Source: Burkholderiales bacterium (GTDB lineage Bacteria; Pseudomonadota; Gammaproteobacteria; Burkholderiales; Burkholderiaceae_C). Taken from it: 37,810 bases of DNA. Numbering within the stretch: the first letter of the stretch is position 1; every line of letters begins with the position of its first letter. The stretch is from positions 1-37,810 of the forward strand of contig JANYAN010000480.1 of assembly GCA_025361305.1 (NCBI GenBank), read 5' to 3'. The position numbers and the translations under genes were made by a program. This document shows, one piece after another, positions 28,108-37,810 of this stretch. The notes below the pieces were generated by a model that was not told where the DNA came from, made no database searches, and saw only the letters and a list, made by a program, of their open reading frames with translations.

Positions 28108-29166
28108 TTACTTGCGCCGCTCAAGACTCTGCGCAAATACCTTCAGCGTCCGGGCGGGCACTTCGCCCACTGCCGTCAGCCACCAATCCTGCATCCGCTG
28201 CGTCAGCGTCTGGGTCGCGCCGTTGGCCAGCACGCCTTCGTGGGCGTGCCGCTGCCGGTCGTAAGGCTCCACAAAGAGCGACACCGACGCCAGGCCGTCG
28301 GTAAAGATCCACTGCATGGTTCCTTCGGGTGCCACGGCGCCGGCAGTCGGGCGCTTGTAACAACTCACCGGCCGGAATCCGGCGACGGTAGTCTTGAGGG
28401 CCCAGCCTTCTGTGGCCGCTGTGGTCTTGGCCGCTTCGGCCTTCTCCACGCGCCAGCCGCCAGTGTTGGACATCATCTGCGTCAGCTTGTCGATCTTCAC
28501 GGGCGCGTCCAGCTGAAGCTCGGAAAACGCGGCCTGTTCCAGGACCTTGCCGTCCGTGTCCAGCGTCTGCAGCTTGACGACAAGCCCTGAGCTCTTTTCG
28601 CTCCAGATCCGGTAGCCGAAGCGAAGATTGTCCCTGGGCGCAATCTGGACCACATCGGCGTCAAACCCAGCCACCCGCTCGCTGCCAGCGCGACGGGCCG
28701 CATAGAAGTCGGGAATGGCCGTCCCGCTTTCCTTCATCAGATCGGGAAACGAACCGAGCGAATCGCGCGTCTCGGTGCGCACCACGCGGGTGTCGGGCAT
28801 GAACGTCACCACGTCGTTGTTCCGGCGAAATGTCGACCGCGGCGCACCGGTCAGGTTCTCGACCCGCTCGATCTGCTGCTGGCCATCGCAGGCGTGCCAG
28901 ATCCGCGCGCTTGACATTCCGCCCGAATTGGAAAGAACGACAAAGGTACCAATGTAGTTTCGCAGGCGCGAGGCCTCGTGCATGCGCATCAGCCACTCGC
29001 CCAGGTCACGCTCGGGTGCCGGGCTGGCCGTATCGGTCACGGGCTGGCTGGCAGGCTGCGCCGGTCCACCCGCATGCGCGCATGTCAGGCCGATCAGGAC
29101 GCAGCCGGCCGCGACCACCATCCGGTGCGCGGCGAGCGGGGCGTTGCGGTCGGCGCTGCGCTGCAT
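28108..29166 (-). CDS. rseB: MucB/RseB-type sigma-E regulatory protein
   Basis: ASRLRNYIGTFVVLSNSGGMSSARIWHACDGQQQIERVENLTGAPRSTFRRNNDVVTFMPD; between mucD and rseA. ATG at 29166 preferred over the TTG at 29202. Confidence 0.88.
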   Translation of the reverse strand: MQRSADRNAPLAAHRMVVAAGCVLIGLTCAHAGGPAQPASQPVTDTASPAPERDLGEWLMRMHEASRLRNYIGTFVVLSNSGGMSSARIWHACDGQQQIERVENLTGAPRSTFRRNNDVVTFMPDTRVVRTETRDSLGSFPDLMKESGTAIPDFYAARRAGSERVAGFDADVVQIAPRDNLRFGYRIWSEKSSGLVVKLQTLDTDGKVLEQAAFSELQLDAPVKIDKLTQMMSNTGGWRVEKAEAAKTTAATEGWALKTTVAGFRPVSCYKRPTAGAVAPEGTMQWIFTDGLASVSLFVEPYDRQRHAHEGVLANGATQTLTQRMQDWWLTAVGEVPARTLKVFAQSLERRK

Positions 29167-29182
29167 GGGTTGTGCGCCTGCG

Positions 29183-29797
29183 CTAGCGGGCCGGCCCTTC
29201 AAACGTGGCGTTACGCAGGAACCCGGCGGGGGCCTGCAGTGCCGTCGCGCCGCCCAACTGGCGGTGCGCGGCGAGCAATTCGTCCAGGCGTGGATCGCGG
29301 ATCATCACCTGGCTCTGGCTCGAGGCCGCAGCCTCCGGCTGCGCCGCCGCCATCTGACTGGCACCAGGCCTAGTGTCGCTCACACCGGCTACCGACCAGG
29401 CAACCACGGCTACCGCCGCCAGCGTCGCAACACCGGCCAGCAGCTTCCAGCGGAACACGCTGTCATTGGCGGCACTTCCACCAAGGGTACCCACGAACGG
29501 CTCGCCGGTTGACGCGAGCCCGGCGCCGTGCCCGTCGACCGGGGAAACGCCGTGCTCCAGCCTGAGACGCACCTGAAGCCGGCTCATGAAGTCCACCGGC
29601 GGCGTCCCGCGCGCCAGTTCGCCAGAGCGCAGCACGTCGCCAATCAGGTGATACCTGTGCCACGCTTCCCGCCCCGCGGGATCGGTGGCAACAGCGTCCA
29701 CGCCTGCGGCAAAGGCATCGCCCCGCAGGTGTCCATCGGCCAGGGCCGAGGCCGTTTCATGGATGTTCGTGTCGTCTGTCTCGTACATTGTGTTCAT
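29183..29797 (-). CDS. rseA: Anti-sigma-E factor RseA/MucA
   Basis: ETASALADGHLRGDAFAAGVDAVATDPAGREAWHRYHLIGDVLRS (RseA N-terminal domain) plus one TM helix (LLAGVATLAAVAVVAWSVAG). Confidence 0.88.
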   Translation of the reverse strand: MNTMYETDDTNIHETASALADGHLRGDAFAAGVDAVATDPAGREAWHRYHLIGDVLRSGELARGTPPVDFMSRLQVRLRLEHGVSPVDGHGAGLASTGEPFVGTLGGSAANDSVFRWKLLAGVATLAAVAVVAWSVAGVSDTRPGASQMAAAQPEAAASSQSQVMIRDPRLDELLAAHRQLGGATALQAPAGFLRNATFEGPAR

Positions 29798-29821
29798 CAC
29801 ATCACCTCGACGCATCGCCGC

Positions 29822-30457
29822 TCACCACCGCTTGCCCGATTGGTTTTCCAACATCGGCTTGACTTTGGCCGATATGGACTCCCGTGCCCTGAATATCCGT
29901 GACCTCACGGTACCGATAGGGCAATCCATCACCGTCGCAATCTCTTCATAGCTCAGGCCCTCGATCTCGCGCAACGTCACAGCCTGTCGCAATTCGTCCG
30001 GCAGGGCTTCCATCGCAGCGTTGACCGCGGCAGCGATCTCCTTGGCCGCGAGCAGGGTTTCCGGTGTTTCCGCGGTGGTTAGTTCGTTCTCCACCGAGGA
30101 AGTTTCATCTTCTTCATCGCCGCCCCTGAGCGCGGACTCGGACACCAGCGGGTCACGCTTGAGGTCGCCCAGGGCCTTTTTCGCGGTATTGACGGCGATC
30201 CGGTAGAGCCAAGTGTAGAACTGTGCCTCTCCACGGAACTGGGCCAGGGCCCGGTAAGCCCGGATGAACGTCTCCTGCGCAATGTCCTCGACCAGGTCTG
30301 AATCGCGCACCATCCGCCCGATGAGCCGTTCGATCCGTCGCTGGTATTTCATCACCAGGAGTTCGAAAGCCTTCTGGTCGCCCGCGACCGTTCGCTCAAC
30401 CAGCATCTGATCGGTATCTGCCGGCAGCGCCTGCGTGGCGGGAGGGGCTTTGATCAT
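29822..30457 (-). CDS. rpoE: ECF RNA polymerase sigma factor RpoE/AlgU
   Basis: LVERTVAGDQKAFELLVMKYQRRIERLIGRMVRDSDLVEDIAQETFIRAYRALAQFRGEAQFYTWLYRIAVNTAKK; start reset to ATG 30457. Confidence 0.95.
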   Translation of the reverse strand: MIKAPPATQALPADTDQMLVERTVAGDQKAFELLVMKYQRRIERLIGRMVRDSDLVEDIAQETFIRAYRALAQFRGEAQFYTWLYRIAVNTAKKALGDLKRDPLVSESALRGGDEEDETSSVENELTTAETPETLLAAKEIAAAVNAAMEALPDELRQAVTLREIEGLSYEEIATVMDCPIGTVRSRIFRARESISAKVKPMLENQSGKRW

Positions 30458-30909
30458 GTTTTTGCCGCAGGAGTCGCGGCCGCCGGCGGTAGATCGGGTC
30501 CGGTCCGCGAAAATACGGCACGGCGCAGATCGTCCCAAAGCCGGGGACTTCGGCGGCGCTCCAGCCACAGCCAGCGTCGCCCCTGCGGTGTCCGCAGGCA
30601 CAGCAGCAGGCAACCTTGCAGGTCGACACTGACGGCCACGCCTTGCACCTCGTCGGCAACGCCGGCACACGACCAGACATCCCCATCCCACACCAGCGCA
30701 CCGCCTGGGGAAGCCCGCCAATCGAGCGCCGCAACTGCGCCGGCGGTCGCGAGCACGACGGCACAAAGGCCTTGGCGCCAGCTCATTGAATCCACCTGCG
30801 CCGACCACAGGAGCAGCACGGCGGCGCCAAGCAGCCACACGCCCACCAGCAGCAGGGCCGGTAGCCGAGCCCGCCCCACCGGATAGGTCACCGATGGTGC
30901 ATGCTGCAT
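30454..30909 (-). CDS. Uncharacterised small membrane protein upstream of rpoE
   Basis: Two hydrophobic segments (LPALLLVGVWLLGAAVLLLW; GLCAVVLATAGAVAALDW); 151 aa; stop overlaps the rpoE ATG (ATGA). Confidence 0.7.
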   Translation of the reverse strand: MQHAPSVTYPVGRARLPALLLVGVWLLGAAVLLLWSAQVDSMSWRQGLCAVVLATAGAVAALDWRASPGGALVWDGDVWSCAGVADEVQGVAVSVDLQGCLLLCLRTPQGRRWLWLERRRSPRLWDDLRRAVFSRTGPDLPPAAATPAAKT

Positions 30910-30922
30910 GGGAAAAGCCGGT

Positions 30923-32167
30923 TCAGACGCGCCTGAACACCAGCGTGCCGTTGGTGCCGCCGAAGCCGAAGTTGTTTTTCATCGCGACGTCGATCTTCAT
31001 ATCGCGTGCCTGATTGGCGCAATAGTCCAGGTCGCACTCGGGATCCTGGTTGAAGATGTTGATGGTGGGCGGACTCTTCTGGTGGTAGAGGGCCAGCGCC
31101 GTAAACACCGACTCGATCCCACCGGCGCCCCCCAGGAGGTGCCCGGTCATGGATTTGGTGGAGTTGACCACCACCTTGCGCGCCCGGTCGCCAAGCGCGG
31201 CCTTGATGGCATTGGTCTCGTTCAGGTCACCCAGCGGAGTCGACGTGCCGTGCGCATTGACGTAGTCAACGCTGTCGGCATTGATTGCGGCATTCTTCAG
31301 TGCCATCACCATCGAACGGCGCGGACCGTCCACGTCTGGCGCCGTCATGTGATAGGCGTCGGCGCTCATGCCGAAGCCGGCCACTTCGGCGTAGATCCGG
31401 GCGCCGCGGGCCCGGGCGTGCTCCAGCTCTTCGAGCACCATGACTCCGCCGCCCTCGCCCAGCACAAAGCCGTCGCGATCCTTGTCCCAAGGCCGGGAAG
31501 CCGTCTGGGGACTGTCGTTGCGCGTGGAAAGCGCCCGTGCGGCGGCGAAGCCCCCGACGCCCAGGGGCGAGACTGTCGATTCAGCGCCCCCTGCAATCAT
31601 CACGTCTGCGTCGCCGTATTCGATCATCCGTGCAGACAGGCCGATGGCATGCAGGCCTGTCGTGCACGCGGTGACGACGGCGATGTTCGGGCCCTTGAAG
31701 CCGAACTTGATGGAGACATGGCCCGAGATCATGTTGATGATGGAAGCCGGTACAAAGAATGGAGATATCCGGCGCGGACCACGGCTGACCAGTTCGGCAT
31801 GCGTCTGCTCGATCAACGGCAGCCCGCCGATTCCCGCGCCAATATTGCAGCCAATGCGCGTGGCCGTCTCGCCGTCAAGTGCTTCGCCAGTGGGCAGACC
31901 GCTGTCCGCCACGGCCTGGATCGCCGCGGCGAGCCCGAGGTGAATGAACCGATCCATATGCCGGGCTTCTTTCTCGGGAATGTAGTCCCCGATATTGAAT
32001 CCCTTGACTTCGCCGGCGAACTTGCAGGCGAAATTGGCGGCATCGAACGACGTAATCAGGTCAATCCCCGACTTGCCGGCCAGCAAGTTGGCCCAGGATT
32101 GCTCCACCGTGTTGCCCACGGGGCTGACACAGCCCAGGCCGGTGACAACGACACGCCGGCGCGTCAT
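30923..32167 (-). CDS. fabF: 3-oxoacyl-ACP synthase II
   Basis: [75 protein letters not shown]. Confidence 0.97.
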   Translation of the reverse strand: MTRRRVVVTGLGCVSPVGNTVEQSWANLLAGKSGIDLITSFDAANFACKFAGEVKGFNIGDYIPEKEARHMDRFIHLGLAAAIQAVADSGLPTGEALDGETATRIGCNIGAGIGGLPLIEQTHAELVSRGPRRISPFFVPASIINMISGHVSIKFGFKGPNIAVVTACTTGLHAIGLSARMIEYGDADVMIAGGAESTVSPLGVGGFAAARALSTRNDSPQTASRPWDKDRDGFVLGEGGGVMVLEELEHARARGARIYAEVAGFGMSADAYHMTAPDVDGPRRSMVMALKNAAINADSVDYVNAHGTSTPLGDLNETNAIKAALGDRARKVVVNSTKSMTGHLLGGAGGIESVFTALALYHQKSPPTINIFNQDPECDLDYCANQARDMKIDVAMKNNFGFGGTNGTLVFRRV

Positions 32168-32259
32168 GGCGCCTCCCGGACCGTCGCGATGACTGCTGCT
32201 GCGTCCCCGGAGCGGGCGAACGTTTGCGTGAAGCGGGTCTTCGCTGCGCTCATGCGCTA

Positions 32260-33339
<1,080 letters not shown>

Positions 33340-33343
<4 letters not shown>

Positions 33344-34290
33344 CCCAGCAGCCCCTTCACTTCGGCCAGAGTGGCCGGGTCGTATACGGCGGCGCCGGTC
33401 AGGGCCGGGTCGATCCGCCGGCACAGGCCGGCCAGGACTTTCCCGGGACCGCACTCGACCACGGTGGTGATCCCGCGTGACTTGATTGCCAGCACACAGT
33501 CTACCCACCGGACCGGCCCGAAGGCCTGCTCGTACAGCGCTGCGCGAATCCGGTCGGGATCGCCGTGCACGATCGCCTCGATGTTGTTGATCACCGGTAT
33601 TTGAGGCGCACCGAATGCAGTGTCCGCGAGTCTTTCGCGCAGCCTTAGCGCCGCTGGTTTCATCAGGCTTGAGTGGAACGGGGCCGATACGGGAAGCGGG
33701 AGCGCACGCTTGGCCCCGCCCGCCTTCAGGACTTCGCACGCCTTCTCGACCGCGGCCTTGCTGCCCGCGATGACGGTCTGGGCCGGGTCGTTGAAATTCA
33801 CTGCCTCGACGACCTCGGTCGTATTTGCGCCGAAGGTGCGAACGGCTTGCGCGCACCCCTCGATCACGGCCTTCGCCTCCATGCCCAGGATCGCGGCCAT
33901 CGCGCCGGTGCCCACCGGCACGGCATCCTGCATTGCCTGGGCCCGAAAGCGCACCAGCGGCGCCGCCCGCGCCAACGTCAGCACACCCGAAGCCACAAGG
34001 GCCGAGTACTCACCCAGCGAATGGCCCGCCAGCGCCGCCGGCTCGGCCCCTCCCTCGGCACGCCAGGCGCGCCAGGCGGCAACCCCCGCCACAAGCATCA
34101 CGGGTTGCGTATTGGTCGTCAGAGCCAGCGTCTCCTTGGGGCCCTCGCGGATCAGCCGCCCGACATCTTCGCCAAGCGCAGTTGACGCTTCGTCCAGGGT
34201 TTGCGCCACGGCGGGGTGATCGCCCCACGCATCGAGCATGCCCACGGCCTGGGAGCCCTGGCCCGGAAAGACAAAAGCAAAGGGTTTCAT
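33340..34290 (-). CDS. fabD: Malonyl-CoA:ACP transacylase
   Basis: FAFVFPGQGSQAVGML; AALAGHSLGEYSALVASG; start reset to ATG 34290. Confidence 0.96.
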
Positions 34291-34291
34291 T

Positions 34292-35269
34292 TTAGAAATC
34301 CAGCAGGACAGCGCCCCATGTGAAGCCGCCGCCCACACCCTCGAGCAAGAGGGTTTCGCCTGGCCTGATCGTGCCGGCGCGCACGGCCGCGTCCAGCGCC
34401 AGCGGAATCGAGGCGGCCGATGTGTTGCCATGCTGGTCGACGGTGACGACGACCTTTTCATGCGGGATCTTCAGCTTGCGGGCTGTGCTCTGCATGATCC
34501 GGATATTGGCCTGGTGGGGGATCAGCCAGTCGATGTCAGCCGCCGTACGGCCAGCCTTCTCCAGCGTCGCCAGCGCAGTGTCATGGAGCACCCCGACGGC
34601 CAGCTTGAAGACCGCCTGGCCATCCATCTTGAGCAGGGGATCGCCCAGCACGCGACCACCTGCCACGGTGCCCGGCACGCACAGGATCCCTACATGTTTG
34701 CCGTCCGCGTGAAGGTCGCAGGCCAGGATTCCCGGTAGGTCGGAGGCCTCCAGCACGACCGCGCCGGCCCCGTCGCCAAACAGGACGCACGTCGTGCGGT
34801 CATTGAAATCCAGGATGCGTGAGAACACTTCTGCGCCGATCACCAGCGCCTTGCTTGCGCTGCCGGTCTTGATCATCGAATCGGCGATGGTGAGCGCATA
34901 CACGAACCCACTGCACACAGCCTGGACGTCGAAGGCCGGACAGCCGGCGATGCCCAGCTTGTTCTGCAGGATGCACGCGGCCGACGGAAAAATCATATCG
35001 GGTGTCGACGTTGCCACGATGATCAGGTCGATCTCGCCGGCCGATACGCCCGCAGCAGACATCGCGTGCAGCGCAGCTTGTGCGCCCAGGTCACTGCTTG
35101 TGACATCGGGGCCGGCAAAATGGCGCGCGCGGATGCCGGTTCGCTCGACGATCCAGTCGTCGGTGGTTTCAACCCCCTTGGCAGCCAGTTCGGCGACCAG
35201 GTCGGCGTTTGTCACGCGGCGTGGCGGCAAAAAGCTGCCGGTGCCCGTAATGCGCGAATAGCGTGTCAT
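34292..35269 (-). CDS. fabH: 3-oxoacyl-ACP synthase III
   Basis: [75 protein letters not shown]. Confidence 0.97.
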   Translation of the reverse strand: MTRYSRITGTGSFLPPRRVTNADLVAELAAKGVETTDDWIVERTGIRARHFAGPDVTSSDLGAQAALHAMSAAGVSAGEIDLIIVATSTPDMIFPSAACILQNKLGIAGCPAFDVQAVCSGFVYALTIADSMIKTGSASKALVIGAEVFSRILDFNDRTTCVLFGDGAGAVVLEASDLPGILACDLHADGKHVGILCVPGTVAGGRVLGDPLLKMDGQAVFKLAVGVLHDTALATLEKAGRTAADIDWLIPHQANIRIMQSTARKLKIPHEKVVVTVDQHGNTSAASIPLALDAAVRAGTIRPGETLLLEGVGGGFTWGAVLLDF

Positions 35270-35272
35270 CGA

Positions 35273-36319
35273 TCAATTGGCCACTGCGTCAAGCGACTGC
35301 GTTTGCGACTGGCCGGCCAGGAGCGGCTGGGCATGCGCAATGCGTGCCTGAACGCGGTCAAGCAGGTTGTTTCGCGCTGCATCATACGCGCGGTTCAACG
35401 CCTGCTCGAAGGCAAACTCGTCGGCCGAACCATGGCTCTTGAACACGAGGCCGCGCAGGCCCAACAACGCTGCACCGTTGTAACGGCGATAGTCAACCCT
35501 GCCTTTAAACGAAGAAAGGATCGGATATGCGACGATAGCAGCAAATTTCGTGAAGATATTGCGAGAAAACTCTTCCTTAAGGAAGCCGCCAATCATCGAT
35601 GCCAGGCCCTCGCTGGTTTTGAGCGCCACATTTCCCACAAAGCCATCACAGACCACGATATCTGTTGTACCTTTGAATATGTCATTTCCTTCGACATTAC
35701 CGTAAAAATTCAAATCACCCGAGTTAGCAGCAGATCTAAGCAATTCACCGGCTTTTTTAATTACTTCGCTACCTTTAATGACTTCTTCGCCGATGTTCAA
35801 GAGACCGACGGAGGGTGATTCGTTGCTGTTGAGCGCGGAAACCAGCGCCGAACCCATCACAGCAAACTGGAGCAGATGCTGCTCGGTGCAGTCGACATTG
35901 GCGCCAAGATCAAGGACCGTCGTGGCTCCGCCTTTGGCGTTGGGCATGGGATAGGCAATGGCCGGGCGATCGATCCCGTCCACGGTTTTGAGAAGATACC
36001 GTGCAAGGGCCATCAACGCCCCGGTATTGCCAGCCGAAACCGCGACCTGAGCCTGGCCATCCTTGACCTGTTGAATCGCCACCCGCATGGACGAATCTTT
36101 CTTTTTGCGCAAAGCCACCTCGACCGAGTCGTCCATGGCCACGACCTCGGAGGCCGCAACGATGTGCGCACGGGGGTGATCGAAGGCCCGCAGGCTGTCC
36201 GTGGCACCCACCAGGAGCAACTGAGCCTGGGGGTGGCGATCAAGAAAGCGGCGGCAGGCCACCAGGGTGACGGCGGGGCCGTGGTCGCCCCCCATGCAGT
36301 CGACAGCCAGGGTAGTCAT
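35273..36319 (-). CDS. plsX: Phosphate acyltransferase PlsX
   Basis: [72 protein letters not shown]. Confidence 0.97.
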   Translation of the reverse strand: MTTLAVDCMGGDHGPAVTLVACRRFLDRHPQAQLLLVGATDSLRAFDHPRAHIVAASEVVAMDDSVEVALRKKKDSSMRVAIQQVKDGQAQVAVSAGNTGALMALARYLLKTVDGIDRPAIAYPMPNAKGGATTVLDLGANVDCTEQHLLQFAVMGSALVSALNSNESPSVGLLNIGEEVIKGSEVIKKAGELLRSAANSGDLNFYGNVEGNDIFKGTTDIVVCDGFVGNVALKTSEGLASMIGGFLKEEFSRNIFTKFAAIVAYPILSSFKGRVDYRRYNGAALLGLRGLVFKSHGSADEFAFEQALNRAYDAARNNLLDRVQARIAHAQPLLAGQSQTQSLDAVAN

Positions 36320-36385
36320 GGGCTCAAATGTAGAGCGAACCGCGCCGGACGCCGAGGCGGCGCCACTTGCGCCCCATCAAAGACA

Positions 36386-36422
36386 AAGGCCCGTGGCTGC
36401 GGCAATCGCAGCGCCGGGCCTT
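36386..36422 (-). terminator. Terminator-like / attenuator-like hairpin between rpmF and plsX
   Basis: AAGGCCCG (36386-36393) / CGGGCCTT (36415-36422) outer stem with nested GCTGCG/CGCAGC stem; weak, interrupted T-rich tail on the minus strand (TTTGTCTTTG). Confidence 0.5.
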
Positions 36423-36439
36423 GCGACGAGGCAGCGCAA

Positions 36440-36622
36440 TCAGGCTTCGTCTTTGGTCTTGAGCACCTTGCGGCCACGGTAGAAGCCGGTCGGGCTGATG
36501 TGGTGGCGCAGGTGGGTTTCGCCGGTAGTGGGTTCCACGGCGATGCCCGGGACCACCAGGGCATTGTGCGAACGGTGCATGCCGCGCTTGGAAGGCGACT
36601 TCTTGTTTTGCTGGACGGCCAT
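36440..36622 (-). CDS. rpmF: 50S ribosomal protein L32
   Basis: [57 protein letters not shown]. Confidence 0.97.
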   Translation of the reverse strand: MAVQQNKKSPSKRGMHRSHNALVVPGIAVEPTTGETHLRHHISPTGFYRGRKVLKTKDEA

Positions 36623-36739
36623 GACGGGCTCCTGGGCTACTGTGGCTGCCGCGCCTGGGCACAGGCAGCCGGATTAACGGTTGAGGGACAAACGGGCGCG
36701 CGGGCTGCGCGAAAACGGCGCTTTTGCGCGAAGCCTTTG

Positions 36740-36745
36740 ATTATA
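36740..36745 (-). promoter_or_regulatory. Candidate -10 element (TATAAT) for rpmF-plsX-fab operon
   Basis: Minus-strand GGGATATAATCAAAG ~118 nt upstream of the rpmF start; perfect -10 consensus but poor -35 match. Confidence 0.45.
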
Positions 36746-36759
36746 TCCCAGCCCGGCCG

Positions 36760-37308
36760 CTAGTTGCCTTTACCTGGTTTGAACGTACCCAGCATGGCAA
36801 ACGGGTTCTCGCGGGCGGCCTGCGCCGCTTCGAAGTCGGCGTCCACTACCTCCAGTTTCACCGGAACCGGGCAGACTTCATGCCGGGGCGCAACTGGCAA
36901 ATCCATCAGCAATTCGTCTTCCAGCAACTCGATCAGGTCAAAACCGCGGCTCAGGGCCAGAACATCCTCTTCGCATTCATTGTCCTGGGCCGCCGCCACG
37001 CTTTCGTCCGAAACGAAGCGGAACGACCGCTTCACGGTCACCGGCGCCGCTATGGGTCCCAGGCAGCGCTGGCAGGTCAACGGCAAGACGGCGTCACCCT
37101 GCAGGTGCAGCCAGATCTGCGGCTCCAGGTGCTCGGGATTGCGTAACTCGCCCGTGGCCGACCAGTCAATCGGCAAATCGGCGCCCTGCCCGAGGGTCTG
37201 GGCCACCAGCCGCTCATTGGCGCCCAGCAGTTCGCGCCCCGAGATCGCACCGCCCGCCAGCGCGAAGGCCTTCACGTCGAGATGCCTGGCCACGAAATCT
37301 TTGCTCAT
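36760..37308 (-). CDS. yceD: DUF177/YceD family (large ribosomal RNA subunit accumulation-like) protein
   Basis: VLPLTCQRCLGPIAAPVTVKRSFRFV...EEDVLALSRGFDLIELLEDELLMDLPVAPRHE; next to rpmF as usual; start reset to ATG 37308. Confidence 0.9.
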   Translation of the reverse strand: MSKDFVARHLDVKAFALAGGAISGRELLGANERLVAQTLGQGADLPIDWSATGELRNPEHLEPQIWLHLQGDAVLPLTCQRCLGPIAAPVTVKRSFRFVSDESVAAAQDNECEEDVLALSRGFDLIELLEDELLMDLPVAPRHEVCPVPVKLEVVDADFEAAQAARENPFAMLGTFKPGKGN

Positions 37309-37333
37309 CGGGCCAGTGTAAGAGAATCCCCCC

Positions 37334-37810
37334 ATGAGCCAGCCACATTCGAAACCGTGCAAACGTCATCTGGTGCTGGGCTCGACATCGCCGTACCGGC
37401 GTGAACTGTTGTCGCGCCTGAAGATTGCCTTTGAGGTCGCGGCCCCGGACGTCGACGAAACGCCGCACATCGGCGAAAGCCCACAGTCCCTGGCCCTGCG
37501 GCTGGCGCTGGCAAAGGCCCACGCAGTGTCGGCACGGTTTCCCGAAGCCGTCGTGATCGGGTCCGACCAGGTGGCCGACCTGGCGGGCGAGTCACTGGGA
37601 AAGCCGGGCAACCATGACGGCGCCGTGGCCCAGCTGCGGCGCATGCGTGGGCGCACCTTGCTGTTCCACACCGCGGTGGCCGTGGTTTGCGGGCAAACAG
37701 GCTTCGAGCAACTCGAAGTGTCTCCGGTGCGGGTCACGTTCCGGATGTTGAGCGACCCCGAGATCGAGGCGTATCTGCTTGCCGAACAACCCTACGACTG
37801 CGCCGGCAGC
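37334..37810 (+). CDS. maf: Maf/YceF-like nucleotide pyrophosphatase (truncated by the window edge)
   Basis: My own translation from ATG 37334: MSQPHSKPCKRHLVLGSTSPYRRELLSRLKIAFEVAAPDVDETPHIGESPQSLALRLALAKAHAV...VIGSDQVADLAGESLGKPG. Open to the last base and absent from the ORF track. Confidence 0.93.
   Translation, partial: MSQPHSKPCKRHLVLGSTSPYRRELLSRLKIAFEVAAPDVDETPHIGESPQSLALRLALAKAHAVSARFPEAVVIGSDQVADLAGESLGKPGNHDGAVAQLRRMRGRTLLFHTAVAVVCGQTGFEQLEVSPVRVTFRMLSDPEIEAYLLAEQPYDCAGS

Overview
High-GC betaproteobacterial chromosome segment, probably Burkholderiales/Alcaligenaceae judging by gene order (inference). It has three parts. (1) About 0-1.3 kb: divergent YggT-family and LON-domain genes. 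(2) About 1.3-16.5 kb: an uninterrupted minus-strand operon of 13 genes whose start and stop codons mostly overlap. It encodes a nonulosonic-acid (sialic/legionaminic-type) glycan system: a PglF/WbpM-like 4,6-dehydratase, a CBS-domain-fused PglE/LegC-type aminotransferase, a PglD/NeuD-like acetyltransferase, a NeuC-type hydrolysing epimerase, an in-frame NeuA-NeuB fusion, a HisH/HisF/WbpG-type amidotransferase set, a GT-B-like protein, an asparagine-synthetase homologue, a PglC-like priming sugar transferase, an HpcH/HpaI-type aldolase and a MurJ-family flippase. (3) About 16.6-37.8 kb: conserved housekeeping genes: lysS; nagZ-acpS-pdxJ-recO-era-rnc-DUF4845-lepB-lepA; mucD-rseB-rseA-rpoE; fabF-acpP-fabG-fabD-fabH-plsX-rpmF-DUF177; and a truncated maf-like gene at the right edge. 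The best novelty candidates are the glycan operon (fused NeuA-NeuB, CBS-aminotransferase fusion, orphan aldolase, orphan amidase) and the AT-rich lepA/mucD intergenic region, which has paired DnaA-box-like motifs and two Rho-independent terminators. I saw no CRISPR array, rRNA, tRNA or transposase. All calls come from reading the sequence and recalling motifs; no database search was run.
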